Source: Tardiphaga robiniae (GTDB lineage Bacteria; Pseudomonadota; Alphaproteobacteria; Rhizobiales; Xanthobacteraceae). Taken from it: 64,000 nucleotides of DNA. Within the stretch, counting starts at the first letter, position 1. Each line of letters starts with the position of its first letter. The stretch lies in contig NZ_JABMCJ010000078.1 of NCBI RefSeq assembly GCF_013359755.1, forward strand, positions 1-64,000, in the 5' to 3' direction. A program made the position numbers and the translations under genes. The notes under the pieces are model-generated. The model made no database searches and was not told the DNA's origin. It worked only from the letters and a program-made list of their open reading frames with translations. This document shows positions 41,720 through 51,500 of this stretch, one piece after another.

Positions 41720-44012
41720 TCAGCCTTATCCGGCGGCACCGGAACCGGTTCCGACCGCCGTTGCCGGTTGGCAGGCGCCGACCGTCGATCTCCGGGAAAT
41801 GGCGCGCATCCTGCGCCGGCGCTGGCGCGCGGTCGTGCTGCCCGCCGCCGTGCTCGGTGGTATCGCCCTCGCTTATGTGGCGACGGCGACCACACTCTAT
41901 ACTGCGAACTCCACCGTACTGGTCGATCCCCGGCGCGCCAATGTGGTCGAAACCAATCAATCGGTGCTGACCAATTTCGGCACGGACGATGCGACCATCG
42001 AAAGCCAGACGCTGCTGATCCAGTCGCTGACCATTCTGCAGCGTGTGGTCGACAAGCTGAAGCTGACGCAGGATCTCGAGTTCATGCCAAAGCCCGGCCT
42101 ACTCGATCCGATCCGCAATCTGTTCCGCAGCAGCAGCCCAGTCGATGGCGTGAGCCCCGAAGACGCCGCGCGTGCATACTCTATATATCTGCTCCAGCGC
42201 CGCATGAAGGTGACACGACAAGGCACGACATTCCTGGTCGATATCGCCGTCAGCTCGGAATCGCCGCAGAAAGCCGCGACCATCGCCAATGCGGTGGCTG
42301 ACGCCTATTTCGAGGAACAGGTCCGCGCCAAATTCGACGCGACGCGCATCGCAGCCAAATGGCTCGGCGGCCAGATCGATGCGCTGAAGAACCGCGTCGT
42401 CACCTCCGAACAGGCCGTCGCGGACTATCGTTCCGCCAATAACCTCGCGGTCTCGCAGGGCGTGACGGTCAACGACCAGCAGATCACCGATCTCAACAGC
42501 AAGCTGATTGCTGCCCGGGTGCAGACCGCCGAGGCGCGTGCCAAGTTCGATCAGGTGCAACAATTGGCGAAAACCGGCGGCGATGCCGGCGGGCTCAATG
42601 CCGCCGTCTCCTCGGAGATGGTGACCAAGCTGCGCGCGCAATATGCCGATATCGCCAAGAACGAAGCCGACCTGACCAGCAAATATGGTCCGCGGCATCC
42701 GCAGGTCGCCAATGTGCGGGCGCAGCTCAAGGACACGCAGCGGCTGATCAACGAGGAAATCGGGCGCATCGTGCAGGGCACGGCGCATGATTATGACGTT
42801 GCGAAATCGCGCGAGGCGTCGCTGCAGGACAGTTTCGACAAGCTGCAGGGCGTGTCCAGCACGTCCGGTCAGGCCGTGGTCCGGCTGCATGAGCTGCAGC
42901 GCGAGGCCGAGGCCAACCGCACGCTCTATGAGTCATATCTGGCGCGCTCGAAGGAGACGACGGCGCAGGAAAGCCTGGAGATGCCGGACTCCCGCATCGT
43001 CAGCTTTGCCAGCATCCCGCTCAAGCCCTCCGCGCCGAAGACCATGCTTATTCTAGGCTTTGCCATCCTGCTCGGCCTCGGCGGCGGCACGGTGCTGGCA
43101 TTCCTGACCGACTATCTCGACGGGCGGATCAAGACACTGGAACAGGCCGAAGAGATATCGGGCGTTCCCGCGCTGGCCGCTCTACCCTCGATCAGCAGTC
43201 GCGAACTCGCCGGGCGTGCCAAACGCGGCCGCACCGAACTCGGCAATTACGATCCGCGCACCATGCGGCTGCTGCCGGCTGCATTGCAGCCACCACTGAT
43301 GCGCTATGCCATCGAGGAGCCCGGCACATTCTTCGCCGAAGCGATTCGCGCGGTGCGTCTGGCGATTCAGCGTGCGCGCAAGATCGACACGGTCAAGGTC
43401 GTGCTGGTGACATCGGGCCTCGAAAGTGAAGGCAAGACAACCTTCGCCGGCAATCTCGCACTGTCCTTCGCCACGCTGGGCATCAAGACACTGCTGATCG
43501 ACGGCGATCTGCGCAATCCCGGTCTGACCCGCGCCGTCAGCCCCAATGCCGATGCCGGCCTGCTGCAGGTGGCGACCGGCGAAGTGTCGCTGGAGCGCGC
43601 CATCCTGCTCGATCGCAGTACCGGCCTCTCGATCCTGCCCTCGCCTGCCATCAAGGACGTCGATGCCATCACCGAGCTGATGTTCTCGGAGCAGATCGTC
43701 GAAATCCTCGACCGCCTGAAGTCGCATTATGAACTGATCATTATCGACTCGCCGCCATTGATCCCGTTGGTCGACGGCCGCGCACTGGCCGAACTCGCCG
43801 ACCGAATTTTGCTGGCCATGGCCTGGAATCAGACACCGCGCGAGGTCGTCGCCCACACGATGGAGCTGCTGGCGCCGGTGCATGATCGCATTCTCGGCAC
43901 CGTGCTGACCCAGGTCGATCTCAGCAAGATCCGCTTCTATGACTACTACCGCAGCTCGGCCTATCTGAAACCCTATGGCGTCGCCGCCGCCAGTGCGGGA
44001 GCTGCGCGTTGA
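41700..44012 (+). CDS. Polysaccharide co-polymerase and BY-kinase (Wzc/ExoP-like)
   Basis: A 770-residue protein. A Wzz domain starts with membrane segment 1 (about 40-60), followed by a long periplasmic coiled-coil region, the GNVR-like part and membrane segment 2 (about 445-465). The cytoplasmic kinase has Walker A SGLESEGKTT (about 568-577), Walker A' LLIDGDLRNPGL and Walker B LIIIDSPP. The C-terminus carries the tyrosine cluster YDYYRSSAYLKPYG expected for autophosphorylation. It controls chain length and export with the Wza-like and Wzy-like proteins. Overlaps the barrel gene by 20 bases and the next gene by four. Confidence 0.93.
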   Translation: MLQRNFDQPYPAAPEPVPTAVAGWQAPTVDLREMARILRRRWRAVVLPAAVLGGIALAYVATATTLYTANSTVLVDPRRANVVETNQSVLTNFGTDDATIESQTLLIQSLTILQRVVDKLKLTQDLEFMPKPGLLDPIRNLFRSSSPVDGVSPEDAARAYSIYLLQRRMKVTRQGTTFLVDIAVSSESPQKAATIANAVADAYFEEQVRAKFDATRIAAKWLGGQIDALKNRVVTSEQAVADYRSANNLAVSQGVTVNDQQITDLNSKLIAARVQTAEARAKFDQVQQLAKTGGDAGGLNAAVSSEMVTKLRAQYADIAKNEADLTSKYGPRHPQVANVRAQLKDTQRLINEEIGRIVQGTAHDYDVAKSREASLQDSFDKLQGVSSTSGQAVVRLHELQREAEANRTLYESYLARSKETTAQESLEMPDSRIVSFASIPLKPSAPKTMLILGFAILLGLGGGTVLAFLTDYLDGRIKTLEQAEEISGVPALAALPSISSRELAGRAKRGRTELGNYDPRTMRLLPAALQPPLMRYAIEEPGTFFAEAIRAVRLAIQRARKIDTVKVVLVTSGLESEGKTTFAGNLALSFATLGIKTLLIDGDLRNPGLTRAVSPNADAGLLQVATGEVSLERAILLDRSTGLSILPSPAIKDVDAITELMFSEQIVEILDRLKSHYELIIIDSPPLIPLVDGRALAELADRILLAMAWNQTPREVVAHTMELLAPVHDRILGTVLTQVDLSKIRFYDYYRSSAYLKPYGVAAASAGAAR

Positions 44013-45430
44013 CATTGGCCCGGACCGCGCCGCTCAGGCTGCATCGCAACGGCGCCCTCGCCGCGGCGGGCTCGCGTGCACGCGTTCCGCAACGACGGCA
44101 GATCGTTAACACCGCCCAACTCATTAATTTGATGATCGTCAGTGTGCTGCTGGGCGCCATCGTCGCGATTTTCACACTGTCCGGCGGCGTTCTGACTAAT
44201 CTCAAGATTCACTATCTGACACCCGGCGGCAATTTTCTTGAGAAATTGCATCCCGGCACCTATGCGACATTCATCGCGACGCTTTTGCTGCTGATGCGCG
44301 ACGGTGACCCGATCGGTGAGATCAACCGTGCCTTCACGGACGCCAAGCTTTTGCTGGTGCACCTGTTCTGCTGGTTCGTCCTGCTGATCCAGATGTTCGT
44401 GCTGGAACGCCCGTTCACGGTCATCATCGACACGTTCCTGCTGCCGGTGCTGCTGTGCCTGCTGATCTGGCGGCTGACGCCGGCGCAGCGGCGGCCGCTG
44501 GTCTGGGCCATCCATGCGACACTGCTGCTCAACATCCTGATTGGCTATTACGAATATTTTTCCGGCCATCGCATCATTCCGCTGACACTCGGCAGCGTGC
44601 TGGTGGTCGGTGAATGGCGCTCGGCTGCGCTGCTCGGCCATCCGCTGACAGCCTCGGGCATCGTCGGCGCCTATATCATGGCGCTGGTGCTGCGACCGGC
44701 CATCTGCCCCCCGATCATGATCCGCGTGCCACTGATCGCCTTCAGTCTGGGCTCACTGATGGCCTTCGGCGGCCGTACCGCGCTGATGACGGTATTGTTC
44801 GTGCTGGCTTGCCTCGGTCTGCTTGAGACGATCCGGCTGATCCGCGGCAAGCGCGTGCCGCTGCTGTTCGCTGTCGGCGCAATCTGCTTTCTTTTTGCGG
44901 CGGCAGGCGTCGTGTTTGCTGCGCTCTATCTCGGTATCTTCGACAAGATGCTGCTGCGCTTCTCGTCGGACAAAGGCAGCGCCCTGGCGCGCTTTGCGAC
45001 CTTCGACATGCTCAATCATTTTCAGTGGAGCGAACTGATTCTCGGGCCCAATCCGGTTCGCGTGAACGCGCTGCAGTCGCAGCTCGGTTTGAATTATGGC
45101 ATCGAGAACTTCTGGGTGTCCTGCATCGTGCAATTTGGCCTGATCCACACCATCCTGATCACGCTGGGCCTGACCTGCTTCTTCATCGAACTGCTGCGCC
45201 GGTCGGACCGCGCAGCCTTCGCCATCTTGCTGCTGATCCTGATGATTGCGGCAAGTTCGGTGAGCTTCTCGTCGAAGAACATCCAGCTGGCGCAACTCGT
45301 TCTGCTCATCGCGCTGCTGTTGCCGCGCGAACGCGCGCCGGCCGTGGCGCCACCCCGCCATGTCCATCAGCGACCGCCGATGGCGGCTCCGCATGTCCGC
45401 GCCGTCCCCCGGGATCAGGAGTTTGCATGA
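44009..45430 (+). CDS. Polymerase-like membrane protein (Wzy/VpsF-like)
   Basis: A 473-residue multi-span membrane protein with about 10-12 segments and the Wzy/O-antigen-ligase type loop before the last segments. The start is TTG 44009, overlapping the kinase stop. From its place and topology it should polymerise the lipid-linked repeat units in the periplasmic leaflet; it looks most like the VpsF group. The C-terminal 40 residues are Pro/Arg-rich and cytoplasmic. Overlaps the next gene by four bases. Confidence 0.75.
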   Translation: MTLARTAPLRLHRNGALAAAGSRARVPQRRQIVNTAQLINLMIVSVLLGAIVAIFTLSGGVLTNLKIHYLTPGGNFLEKLHPGTYATFIATLLLLMRDGDPIGEINRAFTDAKLLLVHLFCWFVLLIQMFVLERPFTVIIDTFLLPVLLCLLIWRLTPAQRRPLVWAIHATLLLNILIGYYEYFSGHRIIPLTLGSVLVVGEWRSAALLGHPLTASGIVGAYIMALVLRPAICPPIMIRVPLIAFSLGSLMAFGGRTALMTVLFVLACLGLLETIRLIRGKRVPLLFAVGAICFLFAAAGVVFAALYLGIFDKMLLRFSSDKGSALARFATFDMLNHFQWSELILGPNPVRVNALQSQLGLNYGIENFWVSCIVQFGLIHTILITLGLTCFFIELLRRSDRAAFAILLLILMIAASSVSFSSKNIQLAQLVLLIALLLPRERAPAVAPPRHVHQRPPMAAPHVRAVPRDQEFA

Positions 45431-46509
45431 CTATCTATGTCGATCACACCCATCTCGGACGCCATGTGACCGGGCTCGAACGGATCACACTGGAGCTGTT
45501 TTCGCAGCAGGCGCTGGCGCCGCTCGATGTCGTGCCCATCACCTCGCGCGGCACCGGCCAGATGGTGGCGACGCAGACTTTCGGTCTGCCGATGCGCCTG
45601 GCGTCTCCCTCGTCGTTCCTGCTGTGCCCCGGCTTCCCGCCAAGCCCGCTGCTGCGGATGTTTTCATCACGTGTGCTGCCCTATATGCACGACGACTTCC
45701 TGCTGACGCGACAGGCCGATCTCAATACCCGCGCGCGACTCTATATGGCGACACCCTTCAAGATCGCGCTCAAGAATTATCCGCGCTTCCTGACCAATTC
45801 GCGCGACACCCAGCGCAAGCTCGCCGAGCATTGTCGCCCGGACGCTAAGATTACGCTGTATCGCCCGCCGGTGCGCAACGTGTTCAAGCTGGAATCCGCC
45901 GAGCGCGCCGAGCGCGAGCCCGAGACGTCGCCGTTGCGCGTCGTGGCGCTCGGCACCGTGGAGCCACGCAAGAACTTCATCGCCGCGGCCAATATCGTAC
46001 GTGAATTGCGCCAGCACGGTTTTCCCGGCGCCACCCTCGACATCGTCGGCCGCAAGGGCTGGGGCGATGACTGGAAGACGCTGGAGCGCATGTCGTGCGT
46101 GACCTTGCATGGCTACCAGTCTTCCGAGAACGTGGCGCGCATTCTCAATGAGGCCGATATTTTCCTGTGCACTTCGCATGATGAAGGTCTCGGCTTGCCA
46201 CTGCTCGAAGCCCAATATGCCGGCCTGCCGATCGTGGCGCCGAATGCGCCCGTCTTCCATGAAGTACTGGGTACATCCGGCATCTTCATCGATCCGTCGG
46301 ACCACGGCACCGCAGCGTCGCAGATCGGCGGGGCTATCGCGGCTTCTCAGTGGCGCAGGCAGTATGTTGCGGCAGCGACCGAGAACCTCGCGCGCTGGAA
46401 CGCGCTGGCAGCGAGCGACCACGACATCGTCATCGACCTGATCGCCGAACTCGCCGGCGGGCAGCTGGGCGGCCGTCGTTCGGCGACGAAACCCAACGTC
46501 GCGCATTAG
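45427..46509 (+). CDS. Glycosyltransferase, GT4/GT1-like
   Basis: A 360-residue GT-B glycosyltransferase. The nucleotide-sugar site reads VALGTVEPRKNFIAA and the C-terminal E-x7-E type motif is HDEGLGLPLLEAQYAGLPIV. ATG 45427 overlaps the stop of the polymerase gene (ATGA). An open frame upstream of this start belongs to a different frame of the polymerase gene and is not real. One of four glycosyltransferases building the repeat unit. Confidence 0.88.
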   Translation: MTIYVDHTHLGRHVTGLERITLELFSQQALAPLDVVPITSRGTGQMVATQTFGLPMRLASPSSFLLCPGFPPSPLLRMFSSRVLPYMHDDFLLTRQADLNTRARLYMATPFKIALKNYPRFLTNSRDTQRKLAEHCRPDAKITLYRPPVRNVFKLESAERAEREPETSPLRVVALGTVEPRKNFIAAANIVRELRQHGFPGATLDIVGRKGWGDDWKTLERMSCVTLHGYQSSENVARILNEADIFLCTSHDEGLGLPLLEAQYAGLPIVAPNAPVFHEVLGTSGIFIDPSDHGTAASQIGGAIAASQWRRQYVAAATENLARWNALAASDHDIVIDLIAELAGGQLGGRRSATKPNVAH

Positions 46510-46576
46510 GACCGTGACGCCGGCGTCCATGCCGGATCGGGGCCACGCCTGGTCCATTCAACAGGGGACATGCTTC

Positions 46577-47683
46577 TTGCAGGATATCGACACCAGCACA
46601 CGACATCTGGACGGGCTGCGCATCGTTGCGGCCAGCGCCGTCGTGATCCTGCATTATTCCGATTACATCAAGGAGCTGCCAATTGGTCGCTTCATGGTGG
46701 ACCACACCTGGCACTTCAATCTGTTCGTCGACCTATTCTTCGTCATCTCCGGCTTCGTCATTGCCAGCCAGTATCTGGCGAAAGTCGGCTCACCCGCCGC
46801 GGTCGGCCGCTTCCTGTGGCGGCGCCTCGCGCGGATCTATCCCCTGCATCTGGCGACGCTGGCTTTCTATATCCTGATCGCACTGGCGCTTCATGCGGGC
46901 ATCGCCAAGACCGACAACCCGGCGCGCTATCCGTTCTCAGACCTGCCGGCGCAGTTCCTGCTGCTGCACGCCATCGATGGCGACCGGCTGACCTTCAATT
47001 TTCCGAGCTGGTCGCTGTCGGCCGAGTTCTTCTGCTACGTGCTGTTTCCGCTGATGGTGCTAATGATCGCGCGGAGCAGGACGGTGATCGTGGCCCTCGT
47101 CGTGCTGCCGCTGCTGGCCAACAGCATCTATGCCGTTGCCATGGGCACCGAGCCCTGGCCGGACTGGATCAACAAGGGCGGCGCCTTCCGCGCTTTGCCG
47201 GCTTTCAATCTCGGCATCGCCTGCTGGCTGTTTCGCGACCGGATTGCGCGGCTTCCGGCGATGCCGGGCCTGCTGACCGTGGCCCTCGTCCTGTTCCTGA
47301 TCTTCGGCGCGCAGCTTCCGATCATGGCAGCGCTCGCAATCATCTATCTCATCGCGGTGCTCGCCATCCATCACGACCTCTCCGGCCAGACCACCCTGTT
47401 CTCGCGCCTTGGCTTCGAGCGCTGGTCGTCGCTGACCTATTCCTCTTACATGCTGCATATTCCAGTCGCGACCGTCGTCCTCACGCTGGCGGCACGCTTC
47501 CTTGCCCCCGTCATTCCCGGCGGCAAGCTCGCCCTGGTGCCGCTGGCCATCGCCGTTCTTGCCGCCGCCAGCATTCTGTCCCTGCGCTATTTCGAGACGC
47601 CCATGCGGCGCGCTCTCAATGAGGCTTATGATCGCCATTTCAGCACGCGAATTGCCGCGGCGACGGTGCCAAGGCAGACGTGA
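46577..47683 (+). CDS. Membrane acyltransferase 1 (acyltransferase 3 family)
   Basis: A 368-residue integral membrane O-acyltransferase with about ten spans. It opens with RHLDGLRIVAASAVVILHYSD, carrying the family Arg/His motif, then FFVISGFVIA. TTG 46577 with GGGGA at good spacing is my preferred start; GTG 46514 is in frame but its ribosome site is too close. It should acetylate, succinylate or otherwise acylate sugars of the exopolysaccharide. Confidence 0.87.
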   Translation: MQDIDTSTRHLDGLRIVAASAVVILHYSDYIKELPIGRFMVDHTWHFNLFVDLFFVISGFVIASQYLAKVGSPAAVGRFLWRRLARIYPLHLATLAFYILIALALHAGIAKTDNPARYPFSDLPAQFLLLHAIDGDRLTFNFPSWSLSAEFFCYVLFPLMVLMIARSRTVIVALVVLPLLANSIYAVAMGTEPWPDWINKGGAFRALPAFNLGIACWLFRDRIARLPAMPGLLTVALVLFLIFGAQLPIMAALAIIYLIAVLAIHHDLSGQTTLFSRLGFERWSSLTYSSYMLHIPVATVVLTLAARFLAPVIPGGKLALVPLAIAVLAAASILSLRYFETPMRRALNEAYDRHFSTRIAAATVPRQT

Positions 47684-47687
47684 ACTG

Positions 47688-48740
47688 ATGGTCAATGCAA
47701 CGCAGACAATGTCCGGGACGGCGCGGCCGCTGGCTCAAACGAGGACGGCCAGCCGGGACGTGGCCATCGACAGCATGCGCGGCCTCGCCATGCTGATGGT
47801 GATCGGCATCCATTCGCTGCAGCAACCGCTCGATGCATCGTGGAAGACCATGCTCGATGCGGCACTGCGTCCCTGTGTGCCGATCTTCCTGTTCGCATCC
47901 GGCTATCTGACCGCTCTGTCGGGCCGCGTTCCACTCGGCAAGCGCGTCATGGCCGCATTGATCCCCTACGCCATCGCTTTCGCTGCGGCCTATCTCTACA
48001 TGGCGCTACAGAATCCGGCGATGGATCACCGCCCGACGACAACGGCTGCCCGCTTCGTGCTCGCTTACGTGTTCGTGTATTATTATGTCTTCGTCTATCT
48101 CGGCTGCACGCTGATGCTCTGGCTGACCCTATGGTTTGCCCATCGTGTGCCGACCCAAGCCAATGAGCGACTGCGCGTCGTCCTGATGCTCGCCCTCGTC
48201 TTCGGCCTGATCGTCGGCAGCTACATCGATCCCCTGCTGATCCAGCGCGGATTGTCCGAAGGGCTGGTCGAGGAAGTCCGCATGCGCGACATCCCATTCT
48301 GGTTCAGTTTTGTGGCACTGGGGATGCTGGTCGCTGGGTCGACGGCGCGGCCAGCCCTTCCGCGGATGCGCCTGACGCTGACCGCTGCGGCACTGGTGGC
48401 CTATGTCATCTATGCAGCGGTCCGGCTGCTGAAGATCGGCGACGCCGCCGATTATGATTCGATGGCGTTCTTCGGCTATGCCGGGGCGCTCTGCGTTCTG
48501 CTATTCGCCCTCGGTGCCCGCACGCCGGTCCTGGCCACGCTCGGGTCCGGCAGCTACTTCATCTATCTCTGGCATATTTTCATTGTCATGGCCTTGCGCG
48601 ATCATGGCGGACTGCGCCAGTTCGGCCCGGTTGCGGGAACATTTCTAATGTATGCCATCACCGTCGCCTTGAGCCTTGTCGCACTGCTCGCCGTGCAACG
48701 ATGGGCACCGCCGCGCGCAGCCCGCTGGCTCGGAGCCTGA
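47688..48740 (+). CDS. Membrane acyltransferase 2 (acyltransferase 3 family)
   Basis: A 350-residue multi-span acyltransferase-family protein, only distantly like its neighbour at 46577. The beginning reads IDSMRGLAMLMVIGIHSLQ, the diverged family motif, and the end has FIYLWHIFIVMAL. ATG 47688 is four bases past the previous stop. Two acyltransferases imply two different substitutions on the polymer. Confidence 0.85.
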   Translation: MVNATQTMSGTARPLAQTRTASRDVAIDSMRGLAMLMVIGIHSLQQPLDASWKTMLDAALRPCVPIFLFASGYLTALSGRVPLGKRVMAALIPYAIAFAAAYLYMALQNPAMDHRPTTTAARFVLAYVFVYYYVFVYLGCTLMLWLTLWFAHRVPTQANERLRVVLMLALVFGLIVGSYIDPLLIQRGLSEGLVEEVRMRDIPFWFSFVALGMLVAGSTARPALPRMRLTLTAAALVAYVIYAAVRLLKIGDAADYDSMAFFGYAGALCVLLFALGARTPVLATLGSGSYFIYLWHIFIVMALRDHGGLRQFGPVAGTFLMYAITVALSLVALLAVQRWAPPRAARWLGA

Positions 48741-48742
48741 CC

Positions 48743-50182
48743 ATGCTGCTGAAGCGCACGATCCTTTATCTTCCGGCCCAAATCGTCGGGCCGATGTTCC
48801 AGCTGATCGCGATGATCGTGTGGACCCATGTGGTCAACGAGCATACGCTGGGTGTGATCACGCTGATCACCGCAACGCATGAACTGCTACAGATCGCGTT
48901 CCTCGCGTGGTGGTCGCAATATGCGCTGCGCTTCTTCGGCCGCTATCAGGACGGCGAACAGGCCGAACGATTCTATCGCACCGAGAATGTCGTCATTCTC
49001 ATTTCGCTGGTGCTGCAGAGCGCGGCCGTGATCGGTGTGCTCTATACGGTCATCGCGACTGACACCAACCCTGCGCTGCTCGGAGCGACCGTCGCTTACG
49101 TCATCAGCCGCTCGCTCAATCTCTATATCGCCGAACGCGCCCGGGTCCGGCACCAGATCGGCGTCTACTCGATCCAGCAGATCGTCGGACCATCGATCGG
49201 CTTCATTCTCGGCCTGGTACTCATCAAGCTGATTGGTCCGTCGCCAGAATGGCCACTGCTGGGCTATGCCGCCGCGCAGCTCATTGCCGCTTTGGTCGTC
49301 CTGCCCCACATTGGCTACAGCCGCCGTTTATGGCCGATCGATCGCGAGATCATTCGCCATGCGGTGAGCTACGGCATTCCGCTGATTATCGGTGGTGCGC
49401 TGGGCTGGGTCGGCCTCAATGCCTCGCGCTTCATCGTCAATGACATGCTCGGCGTCGCCGCCGCCGGCCTTTTTGCCGTTGGTTATGGTCTGGGCCAGCG
49501 CGCCGCGGCAGTGGCCGCGATGCTGGTGACGGCCGCGGCGTTCCCGCTGGCGGTCAAGAGCATGGAGCAAGGCGGCAGCAAGGCTGCGATGCGCCAGCTT
49601 GCGGACAACAGTGCACTGCTCATCGGCATTCTGGCGCCAAGCATTGCGGGCATCTTCCTGCTACGGGCCGAGATCGTGCACCTGCTGATCGCCACGCCGT
49701 TTCAACAGGTGACGCTGGCAATTCTGCCTCTCTCGGCCCTGGCCGGTTCGATCCGCAACATCCGTGCCCATTTCGGCGATCAGGTGTTTCTCCTGCACAG
49801 CAAGACACAGCTGATGATCGTGGTCTCCAGCATCGACGCGCTGGTGACGATCGCGGCGAGCTTCATCTGTATCCACTATTGGGGACTCGTTGGCGCAGCC
49901 GGCGCAACAGTGCTGTCCGCCATTGCCGCAGCACTGGTCAGTTTCATCATCGGTTTTTCGAAATTCGGCCTGACGCTGCCCTGGGCGCATCTCGCCCGCA
50001 TCATCCTCGCAACCGGGGCCATGGCGGCACTGCTCATGCAACTGCCGGAAGCGCCGAACCATGTCTTGCTGGCAGCACATGTCGCCGCGGGCGCGGCGAT
50101 CTATGTGTTGGTGCTCGCTATCCTTTACGGACCGACGTTGCTTCGGATGCTGCGCCGTCAGCCGCAACTCTCCGAGCTCTGA
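48743..50182 (+). CDS. Wzx-type flippase/oligosaccharide exporter
   Basis: A 479-residue membrane protein with about 12-14 segments of the MOP/polysaccharide biosynthesis exporter type. ATG 48743 lies two bases past the previous stop and is preferred to an in-frame ATG at 48701. It should flip the lipid-linked repeat unit to the periplasmic face for the polymerase at 44009. Confidence 0.85.
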   Translation: MLLKRTILYLPAQIVGPMFQLIAMIVWTHVVNEHTLGVITLITATHELLQIAFLAWWSQYALRFFGRYQDGEQAERFYRTENVVILISLVLQSAAVIGVLYTVIATDTNPALLGATVAYVISRSLNLYIAERARVRHQIGVYSIQQIVGPSIGFILGLVLIKLIGPSPEWPLLGYAAAQLIAALVVLPHIGYSRRLWPIDREIIRHAVSYGIPLIIGGALGWVGLNASRFIVNDMLGVAAAGLFAVGYGLGQRAAAVAAMLVTAAAFPLAVKSMEQGGSKAAMRQLADNSALLIGILAPSIAGIFLLRAEIVHLLIATPFQQVTLAILPLSALAGSIRNIRAHFGDQVFLLHSKTQLMIVVSSIDALVTIAASFICIHYWGLVGAAGATVLSAIAAALVSFIIGFSKFGLTLPWAHLARIILATGAMAALLMQLPEAPNHVLLAAHVAAGAAIYVLVLAILYGPTLLRMLRRQPQLSEL

Positions 50183-50195
50183 TGTCGCAAAATCG

Positions 50196-51293
50196 TCACG
50201 ACCGTTTGGCGGTCTCCAGTGCACGGGCCATTGCGTACCACAGCGGCTTTTTCTGCATGTTCTCATCGAACGGCAGCGGCCGTGGCAGTCGTTCTGCGAG
50301 AGGATTCTTCTTTCTCGCAGCGTCCGTATAGAATGAATAGTGATCGGACAGCTGCCACGCGATCACGGCCTTGACCGCCGGGACCTGCAGCACCGTTTCG
50401 AGGAATTTCCCGCCGGTCTCCGCGATCATCTTGTCGCGGGTGGCCACGTCGTCCGGGAACGTGTCGTCACGGACATCGAATTCGGTGATGTAGATGTCGA
50501 CCTTGCGTTCGGCGAGCGCCTGGACGAATTCCAGAAACCGCTGGGGATCATGCGGATAGCGCGGCTGCAAGTGGCCCTGCAGGCCGACCACATCGAGCCG
50601 GACGCCGGCATGCTGCAACTCGTCGACCAGACGCAACAGTCCGGTGCGCACCGCGAGACCGACATCGTCATCGCGTTCCGCCTGTGCCTCATTGAGCACA
50701 AACTTGGTTTTCTTATCCACCGCACCGGCGCGCGCGAAGGCACGCTTGATATAATCGGTTCCAAACGCATCGTACCACGGTCCGAGACGATAGCCGCCAG
50801 GGGCCTTATGCCCGGGCCAGAACGGCTCGTTGACGATGTCCCATGACTGCAACTGGCCCGCATAACGACCGACCACCTCATCAATATAACTATCGAAGAA
50901 GGCCTGCCGTTCGGGATTGCTCATCGACTTGATCCATTGCGGCACCCATTCGTTCCAGATCAGACAATGACCGCGCATGGGAATGCGATTGCTCGCACAA
51001 AATTGGTGCAATCGATCGGCGCTCTCGAATCGCTTCGGACCCGCCATCGGCGCAAGCGTGCCCATTTTCAGAGCGATATCCGTCGTTATAATTTTCGTCT
51101 GTGTTGTGTAAAGCTCACGATATCCGACATCCTTGTCGATCACCGGCCCTGCAGCCGCGCCAAACATCAAACCATTTTTTGCCGCAATTGTACCAAGGCT
51201 CTGCGTTTGCGTCGCGCTGACTGCATGTCGTTGCATAGCAAGCGTCGCTCCGGCGATGACTGCGAACGACTTTCTCCTTGAACATTCGAACAT
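50196..51293 (-). CDS. GH10 endoglycanase (endo-1,4-beta-xylanase family), exported
   Basis: A 365-residue glycoside hydrolase family 10 protein. Acid/base Glu156 is in WDIVNEPFW and nucleophile Glu271 in VDIYITEFDV; RGHCLIWNEWVPQW is also diagnostic. The N-terminus has a twin-arginine-like signal (SRRKSFAVIAG). ATG 51293 with GGAG is preferred to 51395. It is the only minus-strand gene inside the plus-strand part of the locus and converges with the flippase. In this setting it likely trims or releases the cell's own beta-1,4-linked exopolysaccharide rather than plant xylan; that is inference. Confidence 0.88.
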   Translation of the reverse strand: MFECSRRKSFAVIAGATLAMQRHAVSATQTQSLGTIAAKNGLMFGAAAGPVIDKDVGYRELYTTQTKIITTDIALKMGTLAPMAGPKRFESADRLHQFCASNRIPMRGHCLIWNEWVPQWIKSMSNPERQAFFDSYIDEVVGRYAGQLQSWDIVNEPFWPGHKAPGGYRLGPWYDAFGTDYIKRAFARAGAVDKKTKFVLNEAQAERDDDVGLAVRTGLLRLVDELQHAGVRLDVVGLQGHLQPRYPHDPQRFLEFVQALAERKVDIYITEFDVRDDTFPDDVATRDKMIAETGGKFLETVLQVPAVKAVIAWQLSDHYSFYTDAARKKNPLAERLPRPLPFDENMQKKPLWYAMARALETAKRS

Positions 51294-51500
51294 ATCCACT
51301 CTCCATCGATTCAAAATCGTGACTGCTATCTTTTCGATGTTGCGCGACAGCATCGCCATCGTTGCGTCGCAATAGTTCGTTTTGATGTCCATCACGTCGA
51401 GGGGATGATTTTCGACTCACTTTTCTTCGCTGCATCGATAGCAAGCAAGTGTGCACTTCGTTCAAGCGTAACTCGGCCACATCGTCATCAGGGGAACGAC

